A stretch of 64,000 nt of DNA from Qipengyuania citrea (lineage in GTDB: Bacteria > Pseudomonadota > Alphaproteobacteria > Sphingomonadales > Sphingomonadaceae): NCBI RefSeq assembly GCF_024171405.1, contig NZ_JALJZT010000002.1:620001-684000 (forward strand). Reading direction: 5' to 3'. A program made the position numbers and the translations under genes. This document shows positions 8,286 to 20,359 of this stretch, in pieces (the stretch's first letter is position 1; the number at the start of each line of letters is the position of its first letter). Below the pieces are notes generated by a model. That model searched no databases and had not been told where the DNA came from. It was given only the letters and a program-made list of their open reading frames with translations.

Positions 8286-9368
8286 ATGGATTTCGAGCAT
8301 CTTCCCCACCCCGCCCCCGTCCCCGGCGAAACCCGCCAGCAGGCGCTTCTCGACCCCGGTTTCGGCAAGCTGTTCACCGATCACATGGTCGTGATCGATT
8401 ACGATGCCGACAAGGGCGGATGGTACAAGGCGACGCTGGGCGCGCGCGAGCCGATCAGCCTCGATCCGGCGGCGGCCGTGCTGCATTACGCGCAGGAAAT
8501 CTTCGAGGGCATGAAAGCCTACAAGCAGGAAGACGGCTCGCTTGCGCTCTTCCGGCCCGAGCAGAACGCACGCCGCTTCAATGAAAGCGCGCGGCGGATG
8601 GCGATGCCCGAACTGCCCGAAGAACTGTTTCTCGAATCGATCCGCCAGCTGGTCACCCGCGATCGCGACTGGGTACCGACGATTGCCGATGGCGCGCTCT
8701 ACCTGCGGCCCTTCATGTTCGCTTCCGAAGCCTTTCTCGGCGTGCGGCCCGCGCGGCAGTACAAATATGTGCTGATTGCATCACCCGTCGGCGGCTATTT
8801 CAAGGCTGGCGCGCAGTCGGTGAAAATCTGGGTCAGCCGCAATTACACACGCGCTGCGCCAGGCGGGACCGGCGCGGCCAAGACAGGCGGGAATTACGCC
8901 GCCAGCCTGGTCCCGCAGGCCGAAGGCATCGAGAATGGCTGCGACCAGGTCGTCTTCCTCGATGCGGTCGAGAAGAAATGGGTAGAGGAACTGGGCGGGA
9001 TGAACCTGTTCTTCGTGTTCGACGACGGCAGCGTGATCACCCCGCCGCTGACAGGCACGATTCTGCCCGGTATCACCCGCGACAGCCTGATCCAGTTGCT
9101 GCGCGAAGAAGGCCTGCAGGTGCGCGAGGAGCCTTACAGCATCGACCAGTGGCGAATCGACGCCACCACGGGTCGCCTGCTCGAGACCATGGCATGCGGC
9201 ACCGCCGCAGTGGTCACCGCGGTCGGCACCGTACTTGGCCCCGATGGAGAGTTCACCATCGGCAGCGGGGGTACCGGCCAGGTGACCAACAAGGTCCGCG
9301 AGAAACTAGTCGCCATCCAGAAGGGTGCCGTTGCCGATACCCATGGCTGGACAGTAAAGCTCGGCTGA
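8286..9368 (+). CDS. ilvE: branched-chain amino acid aminotransferase
   Basis: A 360-residue class IV PLP enzyme that transaminates Leu, Ile and Val with 2-oxoglutarate. The PLP lysine is Lys199 in AAKTGGNYAAS. EELGGMNLFFVF and the C-terminal GSGGTGQVTNKVRE are further family signatures. The length matches the 350-365 aa group that includes the human BCAT-like branch rather than the 309-aa E. coli form. It follows the structured intergenic locus and is convergent with the EamA gene, with no space between the stops. Confidence 0.94.
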   Translation: MDFEHLPHPAPVPGETRQQALLDPGFGKLFTDHMVVIDYDADKGGWYKATLGAREPISLDPAAAVLHYAQEIFEGMKAYKQEDGSLALFRPEQNARRFNESARRMAMPELPEELFLESIRQLVTRDRDWVPTIADGALYLRPFMFASEAFLGVRPARQYKYVLIASPVGGYFKAGAQSVKIWVSRNYTRAAPGGTGAAKTGGNYAASLVPQAEGIENGCDQVVFLDAVEKKWVEELGGMNLFFVFDDGSVITPPLTGTILPGITRDSLIQLLREEGLQVREEPYSIDQWRIDATTGRLLETMACGTAAVVTAVGTVLGPDGEFTIGSGGTGQVTNKVREKLVAIQKGAVADTHGWTVKLG

Positions 9369-10256
9369 TCAGAACCGCGGGCGGACCAGGAACCGGCGCG
9401 TGAAGGTTTCGCTCGGCCGCAGCACGATGATGGCGACGCCGGCCAGTGCAATGCCGCCGCCAACGACCAGCCGCCCGCCGATCGCGTCCCCCGTCAGCCA
9501 CGCGCCGAAGACGATGGTCAGGATCGGCGTGAACAGCGTCAGCGGCACGATCAGATTGGCATCGTATTCGCGCAGCATCCGGTAATAGGCGGTATGCGCG
9601 CCGACCGAGACCACGATTGCGGCGAAGAACAGGCATGCGGCGAGCTTCCACGGCGACGTGGCCAGCGACGCGACCTGCCCGCTTTCCATCACCGCGGTCA
9701 GCGGCAACAGCACCGCTACCGAGGCGAGCGCCGCCCATGCCTGCAAACGGATCGATGACAGGTCGAGCCGTTTGACGAAGACCGTGCCGAGCGCACCCAC
9801 GACTGCAGAGATGAAGACCAGCAACAGGCCGGTGCTGGTCTCCATCTGGTTCTCGCCCGCCATGGCGAACAGCACACCGCCGAACGCCAGCCCGATCCCG
9901 AGCCCGCGGCGCCAGCGAATACGCTCGCCCAGGAACAGGATCGCGAAGAGCACCGTCATCGGCGCGCCGGTCAGGCTGACGACCCCGGCAGCCGAGGGAC
10001 TGGCCGTGACCAGCCCCATGAACAGCAGCGCAAAGGATCCCCCGCTGATCGCCAGGCCGATGAGCAGCACACGCCCGAGATTCTCGGGAAGCGGACGCAG
10101 CAGCGGGATGAGGACGATCGCCACGATCAGCGAGCGCAGCAGCGCATAGAACAGCGGCGGCGAAGCTAGGTCGACGATCGCCACCTTGCTGACGACGATA
10201 TTGAGTGCCCAGACGATGTTGCACATCATCATGATCAGCAAGGCCCGCGCCGACAT
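9369..10256 (-). CDS. DMT-superfamily (EamA) exporter
   Basis: A 295-residue inner-membrane protein with about ten hydrophobic helices arranged as two EamA repeats. The first starts ALLIMMMCNIVWALNIVVSKVA and the second begins near GLLLVFISAVVGALGTVFVKR. The family exports metabolites or amino acids; the substrate cannot be read from sequence. The ATG at 10256 lies two bases after the NadE stop, so the two genes are co-transcribed. Confidence 0.88.
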   Translation of the reverse strand: MSARALLIMMMCNIVWALNIVVSKVAIVDLASPPLFYALLRSLIVAIVLIPLLRPLPENLGRVLLIGLAISGGSFALLFMGLVTASPSAAGVVSLTGAPMTVLFAILFLGERIRWRRGLGIGLAFGGVLFAMAGENQMETSTGLLLVFISAVVGALGTVFVKRLDLSSIRLQAWAALASVAVLLPLTAVMESGQVASLATSPWKLAACLFFAAIVVSVGAHTAYYRMLREYDANLIVPLTLFTPILTIVFGAWLTGDAIGGRLVVGGGIALAGVAIIVLRPSETFTRRFLVRPRF

Positions 10257-10258
10257 GG

Positions 10259-12580
<2,322 letters not shown>

Positions 12581-12608
12581 GGCCGCGGAGGTATCCTTTT
12601 AGGCTACC

Positions 12609-13625
12609 CTACGCAAGTTCGGACTGGTCTTCCTTGCGCATTTCGGTGCGGAAGCCGTTGAGCACGGGCCCCGCATGATGCGTTGCCTGGGCCTGGGCGG
12701 CAAAGGCGGCGAGCAATTGGCTGCCCAGTCCGCCCCCCGGATCGGTAAAGGCGTCGGCGCCCACACCGTCATCCTCGATGGTGAACCGCCACGTGTCGCC
12801 GCGCACGTGGAAGAAGACCGCGATCGTGCCGGTCCGATCATCGGGGAAAGCGTATTTGCACGCATTGGCGACCGCTTCGTTGAGATAGAGCCCGATCGCC
12901 ACCGCCTCTTCGGGGGTCAGCGTCGCCTGGTCGATTTCGCGGAACAGCCGCACCGATGGCGGCAGGCTCGATCCCTCGATCCCGTCGAGAAGGTATTCCA
13001 GATAGGGCTTCATCGCGACATCGGGATTGTCCGACTGCTCCAGCGCCAGCGCCGAATAGGCATCGGCAAAGGTCCGCACGCGGCCCACCGCATCGTCGAG
13101 CGGGGCATGCAGTTCGCGCTGCGGGATACGGCGCTTCTGCAATTCGAGCATGCTGGCGACCAGCGCGAAATTGTTCTTCGTGCGATGCTCGAGCTCGGCC
13201 AGCAATGTCAGCCGCCGGTCGGCGCGCTCGCGGATTTCGTCCATCGTCGCATGCGCGGCACGGCGAAAGGCCTCGGCGAAGACGAGCACGATCAGCGCGC
13301 AGGCGGCGTTGAGGACCACGCGTGCGGGATCGGTAAGGTCGGCGAACAGGAACGAGCGCGATGGAGGCAGGATAAAGAACCACGCCCAGAAGAAGGTAAT
13401 GGTAAAGGCGACCACGCCCGCGCGCCAGTGTCCGTAAAGCGTGGCGAGCAGGATCGTGGGATAGATCAGCGCGAAGGGCCCGGAGACCGGCGCCCATACG
13501 TCGACCAGCGAACGCAGGCCGACCATGGCTGCAGCGCACATGGCACCGAACACCACTTGGGCGGCAATCTTGCTGCGCTGGCTGAGGAACTGGCGACTGA
13601 CATCGAAATTGGCGAGCCGGTGCAT
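12609..13625 (-). CDS. membrane sensor histidine kinase, HisKA_2/HWE type
   Basis: A 338-residue kinase. Four hydrophobic segments between about 20 and 120 resemble the DUF4118 (KdpD-like) membrane module. A short helical linker precedes the phospho-acceptor box AELEHRTKNN with His147. The ATPase part has an N-box (LNEAVANACKYAFP) and a G-box (DDGVGADAF and GGGLGSQLL). Proteins with this H-box usually feed alphaproteobacterial general stress or light-response circuits (inference). The ATG at 13625 was chosen because the longer open frame upstream is Arg-rich and overlaps the topoisomerase gene. No response regulator is adjacent. Confidence 0.85.
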   Translation of the reverse strand: MHRLANFDVSRQFLSQRSKIAAQVVFGAMCAAAMVGLRSLVDVWAPVSGPFALIYPTILLATLYGHWRAGVVAFTITFFWAWFFILPPSRSFLFADLTDPARVVLNAACALIVLVFAEAFRRAAHATMDEIRERADRRLTLLAELEHRTKNNFALVASMLELQKRRIPQRELHAPLDDAVGRVRTFADAYSALALEQSDNPDVAMKPYLEYLLDGIEGSSLPPSVRLFREIDQATLTPEEAVAIGLYLNEAVANACKYAFPDDRTGTIAVFFHVRGDTWRFTIEDDGVGADAFTDPGGGLGSQLLAAFAAQAQATHHAGPVLNGFRTEMRKEDQSELA

Positions 13626-13762
13626 GGATACGACATTCCGGCGGAGAACCGATGCCCGCCGTTGCCCCGTTGCACGCGCGGACGCGCGATGGCTCCGCAC
13701 CATCGGCGCGTTCCGTTTATCGCAAACTTCCGAAAAGCAGAAGCCCTTCTCGCGTCTGCGCG

Positions 13763-14764
13763 CTACGCTGCGAGCAATTCCTGCGCGCTCGGACTTTCCT
13801 GCAACAGGTTGATAAGCCCGCGTTCTTCGCGGGTCAGCCAGCGCGTGGCCCGCGGCAAGCGCAATTGCGCGCGCCAGCTTTCCTGATCCTCGAGCAGTTC
13901 GAACACCGCCGGGTGGATATAGCTCTTGCGGGTCACGGCGGGCGTATTGCCGAGATGGTCGGCGACGCATTCGAGCAGCGCCTTCATTGGTATCGCACCT
14001 TCGCCATCCCGAAGGCATGACAGCGCCTTTACGCTGGCATGCCAGGTGCGGAAGTTCTTGGCGGTGAAGTCCTGCCCCATGGTCTCGCGCAGATAGTCGT
14101 TCACATCGCTCGACCCGACCGTGTGCAGATCGCCCTCATCGTCGGTATATTTGAACAGGTGCTGCCCCGGCAGGTCCTGCATCTTGCGCACCATGCGCGC
14201 CAGGCTGCCATCGGACAGCGTCACTTCGCGCAGCTTGCCCGCCTTGCCCTTGTACCGCAGGCGCAGCACCTTGCCGGTCAATTCGGCATGGCGCTGGCGC
14301 AAGGTGGTGGCACCGAAACTCTTGTTGGCCTTGGCATAGCCTTCGTTCCCGACGCGCACCGCGCCCAGGTCGAGCAGGCGCACGACACTGGCGATCGCGC
14401 GTTCACGCGTCAGCTTGTGACCGCGCAGATCGGCCTCCACCCGCTTGCGTACCAGCGGCAAGAGGCTGCCAAAGGTGACACAGCTGTCGAACTTCTCGCC
14501 TTCGCGCGCGGCGCGGAATTCGGGATGGTAGCGATATTGCTTGCGCCCCTTGGCATCGATCCCGGTGGCGAGGATATGGCCGTTGGGTGCGGGGCAGAAC
14601 CAGGCATCGGTATAAGCCGGCGGGAGCGCAACCGCATTGAGCCGGCGCTTCTCCGCTGCATCGGTCAGCAGCTTTCCCTCGGGGTCGTAATAGGCCCATC
14701 CCCTGCCCGCCCCCTTGCGAGTGATTCCGGGCAGGTCGTCGTCGACATAGATGAGCTTCGTCAT
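13763..14764 (-). CDS. DNA topoisomerase IB (poxvirus type)
   Basis: A 333-residue eukaryal/viral-type topoisomerase that nicks one strand through a 3'-phosphotyrosine. An N-terminal beta domain (about 1-80, WAYYDPEGKLLTD, HILATGIDAKGRKQYRYH) is followed by the catalytic domain. That domain has Arg137 (VRVGNEGY), a KNFRTWHASV box (Arg239, His242) and nucleophile Tyr282 in TRKSYIHP. The ATG at 14764 (MTKLIYVDDD) was chosen. The open frame upstream is the antisense of yghU. It is divergent from yghU with about 93 bp between. Confidence 0.93.
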   Translation of the reverse strand: MTKLIYVDDDLPGITRKGAGRGWAYYDPEGKLLTDAAEKRRLNAVALPPAYTDAWFCPAPNGHILATGIDAKGRKQYRYHPEFRAAREGEKFDSCVTFGSLLPLVRKRVEADLRGHKLTRERAIASVVRLLDLGAVRVGNEGYAKANKSFGATTLRQRHAELTGKVLRLRYKGKAGKLREVTLSDGSLARMVRKMQDLPGQHLFKYTDDEGDLHTVGSSDVNDYLRETMGQDFTAKNFRTWHASVKALSCLRDGEGAIPMKALLECVADHLGNTPAVTRKSYIHPAVFELLEDQESWRAQLRLPRATRWLTREERGLINLLQESPSAQELLAA

Positions 14765-14857
14765 GGCGAAGGGAAGAACCGTGGGAGAGTGTTCGCGGTT
14801 CCCCACCTTGCGACGAATAGAAGGCTGTTTTAGCCCATCCGCCTGAGGAGAACGATC

Positions 14858-15709
14858 TTGGCCGATTCCACCTATACCCCGCCCGAAGTCTGGACCCACG
14901 ATTCCGAAAACGGCGGCCGCTTCGCCAATATTAACCGCCCCACTGCCGGTGCGCGCGAGGACCGCGAGCTGCCCGCGGGCGAGCATGACTTCCAGCTTTA
15001 TTCGCTCGCCACGCCCAACGGGGTGAAAGCCACGCTGATGTTCGAGGAATTGCTCGAGGCGGGGCATGCTGGCGCCGAATACGACGCCTGGACGGTCAAT
15101 ATCGGCGAAGGCGACCAGTTCGGCTCGGGCTTCGTCGACCTCAATCCCAATTCCAAGATCCCGGCCCTGCTCGACCGCAGCGGGCCTGAGCCCGTTCGCA
15201 TCTTCGAGAGCGGGGCGATCCTGATGCACCTGGCCGAAAAGTTCGGCGCCTTCCTGCCCACCGATCATACGCGCGCGGAAGTGCTCAGCTGGCTGTTCTG
15301 GCAGGTCGGCAGCGCCCCCTTCATCGGCGGCGGCTTCGGCCATTTTTATGCCTATGCGCCCGAAAAATTCGAATATCCGATCAACCGCTATGCGATGGAA
15401 ACCAAGCGCCTGTTCGACGTTACCGACCAGCGGCTGGCGCAAAGCGAATTTCTCGGCGGCAAGGATTACACGATCGCTGATATGGCCACCTGGCCCTGGC
15501 TGTCGCCCTTTGTACTCGGCGGCATTTACGGCGAGGCGCGCACCTTCCTCTCGATCCACGAATACACCCATGTCGAACGCTGGGTAAAACAGATCGCCGA
15601 ACGCCCTGCGGCGCGCCGCGGCCGGATCGTCAACAAGACCTGGGGCGATGAAGACGCGCAGCTGCGCGAACGCCACTCGGCAGCCGATTTCGACGGCAAG
15701 GCAATCTGA
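14858..15709 (+). CDS. yghU: glutathione-dependent disulfide-bond oxidoreductase, YghU-like
   Basis: A 283-residue Nu-class GST. A roughly 40-residue N-terminal arm precedes the thioredoxin domain (DFQLYSLATPNGVKATLMFEEL), with NSKIPALLDRSG and IFESGAILMHLAEKFG forming the glutathione site. The helical domain includes DYTIADMATWPWL. The start is TTG at 14858, supported by GAGGAG eight bases upstream and the absence of an in-frame ATG nearby. Family members reduce small disulfides using bound GSH and lack a catalytic Cys. Confidence 0.9.
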   Translation: MADSTYTPPEVWTHDSENGGRFANINRPTAGAREDRELPAGEHDFQLYSLATPNGVKATLMFEELLEAGHAGAEYDAWTVNIGEGDQFGSGFVDLNPNSKIPALLDRSGPEPVRIFESGAILMHLAEKFGAFLPTDHTRAEVLSWLFWQVGSAPFIGGGFGHFYAYAPEKFEYPINRYAMETKRLFDVTDQRLAQSEFLGGKDYTIADMATWPWLSPFVLGGIYGEARTFLSIHEYTHVERWVKQIAERPAARRGRIVNKTWGDEDAQLRERHSAADFDGKAI

Positions 15710-15779
15710 CCGCCCCCCGTTTGGCTTGACTTAGCTCCTCCCATGCCGTCCCATCGCGGCGGTATGGGAGGATACAGAT

Positions 15780-17189
15780 TTGCGTGATCCGGTGCGCCCG
15801 GTCGGCCGACTGGAGAAGATCGGCTATGGGATGGGCGATCTCGCGTCGTCCTTCTATCTCAACTTCTTCAATCTCTACCTGCTGTTCTTCTTCGTCGAGC
15901 TTGGCGGCGTGGCGCCTGCAGCCATGGGGCTGATGCTGTTCCTGACCAAGCTGATCGACGCGGTGACCGACCCCATGATGGGCGCGCTGGCCGATCGCAC
16001 GCGCAGCCGCTGGGGCCGGTACCGCCCCTATCTGCTGTGGGGCGCGATCCCCTTCGGCCTGACCGGGGCGGCAATCTTTGCCGCGCCCGATCTCTCGCCC
16101 GGCTCGATGCTGATCTGGGCCTATGTCACCTATACCGCGACCATGCTCGCCTTCACCGCCGCCAGCGTACCCTATTCGGCGCTGATGGGCGTCATTTCCA
16201 CCAGCGCCGACGAGCGCTCGAGCTTCGCCGCCTATCGCATGGTGTTTTCCGCCGCCGCGGTCATCCTGATCGGGGTGGTCGGGACGACGCTGGTGCGCGA
16301 ACTGGGCGCGGGCGACGAGCGGCGCGGGATCATGCTGACCATGTTTGTGCTCGCCGGACTGGGCGTCGCGACCTACTGGATCGCCTTTGCCGCGAGCCGC
16401 GAGCGTATCCCGCCTGCACCAACCAACGGCCGGATTATCGATGATCTCAAGGTCCTCGTGCGCACGCCTGCGTGGATCGCCGTGGCAGTGGCCGCGCTGC
16501 TCGCCCCGGTCGCGCTCTCCGCGCGTGCGGGCAGCGCGCTGTTCTGGTTTCGCTATGTCGCGGGCGATGACGGCGCGCCGGTGTTTTTCTTCCTCGACCG
16601 GATCGGGCTGTTCTATTCGGCGCTCGCCATCGGCCAGCTGATCGGCGTCATCGGCGCCAATTACCTTGCCCGCAGGTTCGACAAGCCGGTGCTCTTGATC
16701 GTGGCCGGGGGGCTGAAAATCGCCGCCATGCTGGTTTTCTACATGCTGCCCTTCGATGCGGTCTGGCCCCAGACCTTCGTCCAGCTGTTCGTCGGCGTGG
16801 GATTCGGCATGATGATGGTGCTCGCCTATTCGATGTTCACCGATATCGCCGAATATCTCGAATGGTCGAGCGGGCGGCAGATGACCGGCCTGGTGATCTC
16901 CGCCTCGATCTTCGCGATCAAGGCGGGCGTGGCCTTCGGCGCGGCGCTGCCGGGTTTCCTGCTGGCACTGACCGGCTTCGAAGCGGGCGCGACCCAGTCC
17001 GCCGAGGCGCGCATGGGGATCGAGCTCGTTTTCGCCCTCGTCCCCGCCGCCGCGATCGTTCCGGCGGGTGTGGCGATGTATTTCTACCGGCTCGACCGCG
17101 CGACCATTGCGCAGGTCGAAACCGAACTGGCCGAGCGTCGACTCGTTTCGCCTTCCAACCCCTTCCCTTCCGCGCCCGAGACGTTATAG
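15780..17189 (+). CDS. GPH-family glycoside/pentoside/hexuronide:cation symporter
   Basis: A 469-residue MFS-type transporter with 12 hydrophobic helices. The N-terminus KIGYGMGDLASSFYLNFF and the loop DAVTDPMMGALADRTRSRWGRYRPYLLW are hallmarks of the MelB/GPH family. The Asp residues of the first motif form the cation site. Translation probably starts at TTG 15780 with GGGAGGA eight bases upstream. No sugar-catabolic gene is adjacent, so the substrate is unknown. Confidence 0.9.
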   Translation: MRDPVRPVGRLEKIGYGMGDLASSFYLNFFNLYLLFFFVELGGVAPAAMGLMLFLTKLIDAVTDPMMGALADRTRSRWGRYRPYLLWGAIPFGLTGAAIFAAPDLSPGSMLIWAYVTYTATMLAFTAASVPYSALMGVISTSADERSSFAAYRMVFSAAAVILIGVVGTTLVRELGAGDERRGIMLTMFVLAGLGVATYWIAFAASRERIPPAPTNGRIIDDLKVLVRTPAWIAVAVAALLAPVALSARAGSALFWFRYVAGDDGAPVFFFLDRIGLFYSALAIGQLIGVIGANYLARRFDKPVLLIVAGGLKIAAMLVFYMLPFDAVWPQTFVQLFVGVGFGMMMVLAYSMFTDIAEYLEWSSGRQMTGLVISASIFAIKAGVAFGAALPGFLLALTGFEAGATQSAEARMGIELVFALVPAAAIVPAGVAMYFYRLDRATIAQVETELAERRLVSPSNPFPSAPETL

Positions 17190-17203
17190 GGGCGCTCACT
17201 CGC

Positions 17204-17278
17204 TGGGGTGTAGCCAAGTGGTAAGGCACCGGTTTTTGGTATCGGCATTCGCAGGTTCGATCCCTGCCACCCCAGCCA
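17204..17278 (+). tRNA. tRNA-Gln (UUG)
   Basis: The cloverleaf is complete. Acceptor TGGGGTG pairs with CACCCCA, and the D stem is GCC/GGC. Anticodon stem CCGGT/ATCGG encloses a loop with TTG at 17236-17238, followed by T arm GCAGG-TTCGATC-CCTGC and discriminator G at 17275. CCA (17276-17278) is genome-encoded. It begins 14 bases after the symporter stop. Confidence 0.97.
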
Positions 17279-17516
17279 GTTTCCATGTGATCCACGCGAC
17301 AAACGCCAAGGTTTGCCGGCGGACCAAACCGCCCGGCGCCCTGCGGTAATACGCTTTCGCGAAATCGATCACCACTCCGAACTGCCGCGACGATCCCGAG
17401 CAAGCGCGCCGCACTGCCCGCGCGCTTCATCCGTAATCAAAGTGTATGGTTAGGGCATCTTAACCCTCGCCCCTTAAGCTCCTGCGCGGGAAGTAGATGG
17501 GGGTAGGGAACAGCCG

Positions 17517-18725
17517 ATGACGGCGGCGTTCATTCTCGGGATCAACATGTTCATCGCCGCGCTGTTCGGCGTGGCGTTTGCGGTGGTCGCGCGCTCCAAC
17601 CCGGTTGCCCGGGGCGCGGGTTGGCTGGCCGCCGCCTATGCGCTGGGCATCGTCGATGTGATGCTCGAGTTCATCATGCGTTGGACCGAACATCCCACGC
17701 CGGTCATCACCGGCATCTTCTTTACCTATCTGGCGGCACTCACCTGCGGCCTTGTCGGCGTAGCGAAATATTATCGTACTGGACCGCAGACCAGGCCTAT
17801 AGTGGCCGTCTGGGTCCTCGCCGGAATGCTGACCCCCGCAATGCTGATGCTTCCTTACGGCACGGGCGCTCGCACGCTGCTCTATCAGCTTCCCTATTTC
17901 ACCATGCAGGTACTGATGACCTGGATCGTGATCCGGTCCGGGCGCCGCATGCTGCTCGACCGGTTGCTGGTCTTCGTCAGCTCGGCGGCTGCGCTCTCCT
18001 ACCTGGCCAAGCCGCTCATCGCCTGGCGGATCGGGGGTGCCGACACGCCGCAGAACTACCTCGCATCGGATTACGCAGCGATTTCGCAAAGCCTGGGTTC
18101 GGTCATCCTGATCGCGCTCGCGCTGGTGCTGCTGCTGGTCATGATGCGCGACATGACGATCGAGATGATCGCGCGCTCGGAAACCGATCCGCTATCGGGC
18201 CTGCGAAACCGCCGCGGGTTCGAGGTTCATGGCGAGCAGATGGTCGCTGACGCCCTCCACAGCCACCAGCCCCTGACGCTGGTGACGGTCGATATCGACC
18301 GCTTCAAGACGATCAACGACCGCTTCGGCCACCCGGTCGGCGACAAGGTGATCATTGCGGTCGCCGAGTTGCTTTCAAGTGCGACTGGAGAAGGGGATCT
18401 GGTTGCACGGCTCGGGGGCGAGGAATTCGCGCTCGTGCTTGCCGGGCAGGAGATCGAGCAGGCGGCGCGTTCGGCCGAATTAATGCGGCAGCGGGTGCAG
18501 ACCGAACTGTCGCGGGCGGTCGGCAACGCGCAGGTGGTTTCGGCGTCCTTCGGCCTGGCCCAGCTTTCCCCGGACGAAGCGCTGTCCAGCCTCGCCCGCC
18601 GGTCCGACCTCGCACTCTACGAAGCCAAGAACACCGGGCGCAACAAGGTCTCCCTCGCCCCGCTCGAACAGGCGGCAACGCGGCCGGCACGTCCCGTGCT
18701 CGCGACGCGCAGGGCCGCTGCCTGA
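17517..18725 (+). CDS. membrane diguanylate cyclase (GGDEF)
   Basis: A 402-residue protein with about six transmembrane helices (residues 1-210) and a C-terminal GGDEF domain. It has DPLSGLRNRRGF (about 224-235), the metal Asp in TVDIDRFKTIND, and an active GGEEF motif at 300-304. It should make c-di-GMP from two GTP at the inner membrane. No RxxD inhibitory site was found in the usual place five residues before the motif. The ATG at 17517 is adopted. The sensor domain is not an obvious MASE type. Confidence 0.9.
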   Translation: MTAAFILGINMFIAALFGVAFAVVARSNPVARGAGWLAAAYALGIVDVMLEFIMRWTEHPTPVITGIFFTYLAALTCGLVGVAKYYRTGPQTRPIVAVWVLAGMLTPAMLMLPYGTGARTLLYQLPYFTMQVLMTWIVIRSGRRMLLDRLLVFVSSAAALSYLAKPLIAWRIGGADTPQNYLASDYAAISQSLGSVILIALALVLLLVMMRDMTIEMIARSETDPLSGLRNRRGFEVHGEQMVADALHSHQPLTLVTVDIDRFKTINDRFGHPVGDKVIIAVAELLSSATGEGDLVARLGGEEFALVLAGQEIEQAARSAELMRQRVQTELSRAVGNAQVVSASFGLAQLSPDEALSSLARRSDLALYEAKNTGRNKVSLAPLEQAATRPARPVLATRRAAA

Positions 18726-18831
18726 TCGCACCAGGCCGGGTGCAAGGTGGTTCTTGCCCCCAATTCTCCTCCAGGTTTCGGTTGCAGCATGAAACCCGCT
18801 TGCTAGGCAGGGCAGCAAGAGGAGAGCATGT

Positions 18832-20343
18832 GTGCCCGAACAGGACCCCGAGAATATCCCCGTCATCGCCGGTGTCGGACAGGTCAACGACCGCCCCGAG
18901 AACCCCGGGGATGGGCTCGACCCCATACACCTGATGGCCGAGGCGCTGCGACGGGCCGATGCGGATGCGGGCGGCGACCTGCTTGCCGAATGCGATTCGC
19001 TGGCGGTGGTGGCGCAACTGGCCTGGCCGCAGCTCAACCCTGTCGATGGCAAGCTGGCCGAGGTACTGGGAATCGATCCCGCGCACCGGATGCAGACCGC
19101 GATGCCCAATGGCGACAGCCCGATCCTGCTGCTCAACGAAGCCGCCAATCGCATCGGGCGCGGCGAGGCGAAGATTTGCGCGGTGACCGGCGGCGAGGCT
19201 CTGCGCACTGCGGGCCAGCTGGCAGCGCTGAAGAAGCGCACGGATGGCGCAAAACCCAACGCGCTGCGCGATGCGAGCCACCGCGTGCGCAAGGGATATG
19301 CGCAAGGATACGGGCTGGTCGTGCCGACCGATGTCTATCCGCTTTACGAAAACGCCGGACGCGCCGCCTACGGGCAATCGCTCGCCGAAGGGCAGGCGGA
19401 AAGCGGTGCGATCTGGGCCGGGATGAGCGAGGTCGCAGCGCAGAGCGAAGGCGCCTGGATCCGCAAGACGGTGAGCGCGGACGATGTCGTGATGCCTTCC
19501 GCCGACAACCGCCCCATCGCCTTTCCTTACACCAAGCTCCAGGTCGCCAATTCGTCGGTCAACCAGGGGGCTGGCTTCATCGTTACCTCGCTGGCCGAAG
19601 CGCGGCGACGCGGGATTGCGGAGGACCGGCTGGTCTATGTCGGCTACGGCGCGGCAGCGCATGAAAGCGACAGCTTCCTGTCGCGCGATCGCTATGACGC
19701 TTCCCCCAGCCTCGCCACCTCGATCGAGCGGACGATGGCGCTGAACGGTGTCACCGCCGCCGACCTCGCGCATGTCGAGCTTTACAGCTGCTTTCCCTGC
19801 GTCCCGAAAATGGCGCGCCGCGTGCTCGGCTGGCCGCTCGAGCGGCCCGCGACCGTTTTCGGCGGATTGACCTTCGGCGGCGGTCCGATCGGCAATTACA
19901 TGAGCCATGCGGTCGCCGCGATGGTTGAGAAGCTGCGCGGGACCGGCGACAAGGGGCTGCTGTTCGCCAATGGCGGCTATGCCACGCACAACCACACCAT
20001 CCTCGTATCGGGTGCCCCGACGCAGGCCGCCTTCCCGCAGGAGTTCGACTACCAGGCCGAGGCCGACGCGCGGCGCGGGGACGTTCCGCCGCTGGACAAG
20101 ACCTATACGGGTCCCGCGACGATCGAGAGCTACACCGTGCATTACGACCGCACCGGCACACCAAGCTCGGGCGTGATCGTGGCCCGCACGCCCACGGGAT
20201 CGCGCACGCTGGCCAGCGTTCCCGCCGATGATGGCGATATGATCGCCTTCCTCACCGAAGGACGCGGCGAACCCGTTGGAAGCAGCGGCGTGATAACGCG
20301 CTCGGGTGAGGCGGAGGCACTGGCGCTCTGGTCGCGCGACTGA
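18832..20343 (+). CDS. thiolase-like acetyl-CoA acetyltransferase family protein
   Basis: A 503-residue protein of the long thiolase branch. An N-terminal IPVIAGVGQVNDRP is followed by QTAMPNGDSPILLLNEAANRIGRGEAKICAVTG. The C-terminal glycine loop GLLFANGGYATHNHT carries the conserved His region. The position normally holding the nucleophilic Cys of biosynthetic thiolases reads NGDSP, so classical two-step chemistry is doubtful. It may bind acyl-CoA with a different reaction, or the Cys may lie in LYSCFPC. GTG at 18832 is the start, with AGAGGAG upstream. Function is by family only. Confidence 0.78.
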   Translation: MPEQDPENIPVIAGVGQVNDRPENPGDGLDPIHLMAEALRRADADAGGDLLAECDSLAVVAQLAWPQLNPVDGKLAEVLGIDPAHRMQTAMPNGDSPILLLNEAANRIGRGEAKICAVTGGEALRTAGQLAALKKRTDGAKPNALRDASHRVRKGYAQGYGLVVPTDVYPLYENAGRAAYGQSLAEGQAESGAIWAGMSEVAAQSEGAWIRKTVSADDVVMPSADNRPIAFPYTKLQVANSSVNQGAGFIVTSLAEARRRGIAEDRLVYVGYGAAAHESDSFLSRDRYDASPSLATSIERTMALNGVTAADLAHVELYSCFPCVPKMARRVLGWPLERPATVFGGLTFGGGPIGNYMSHAVAAMVEKLRGTGDKGLLFANGGYATHNHTILVSGAPTQAAFPQEFDYQAEADARRGDVPPLDKTYTGPATIESYTVHYDRTGTPSSGVIVARTPTGSRTLASVPADDGDMIAFLTEGRGEPVGSSGVITRSGEAEALALWSRD

Positions 20344-20359
20344 CCGCTGGACCCGCGGC

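Noticed and set aside
13626..14018. N-terminal extension of the histidine kinase frame
   Set aside because: Arg-rich sequence overlapping the topoisomerase gene; ATG 13625 begins the membrane module.
18352..20142. 596-codon minus-strand open frame opposite the diguanylate cyclase and thiolase genes
   Set aside because: Antisense shadow running across two real genes; no family signature.
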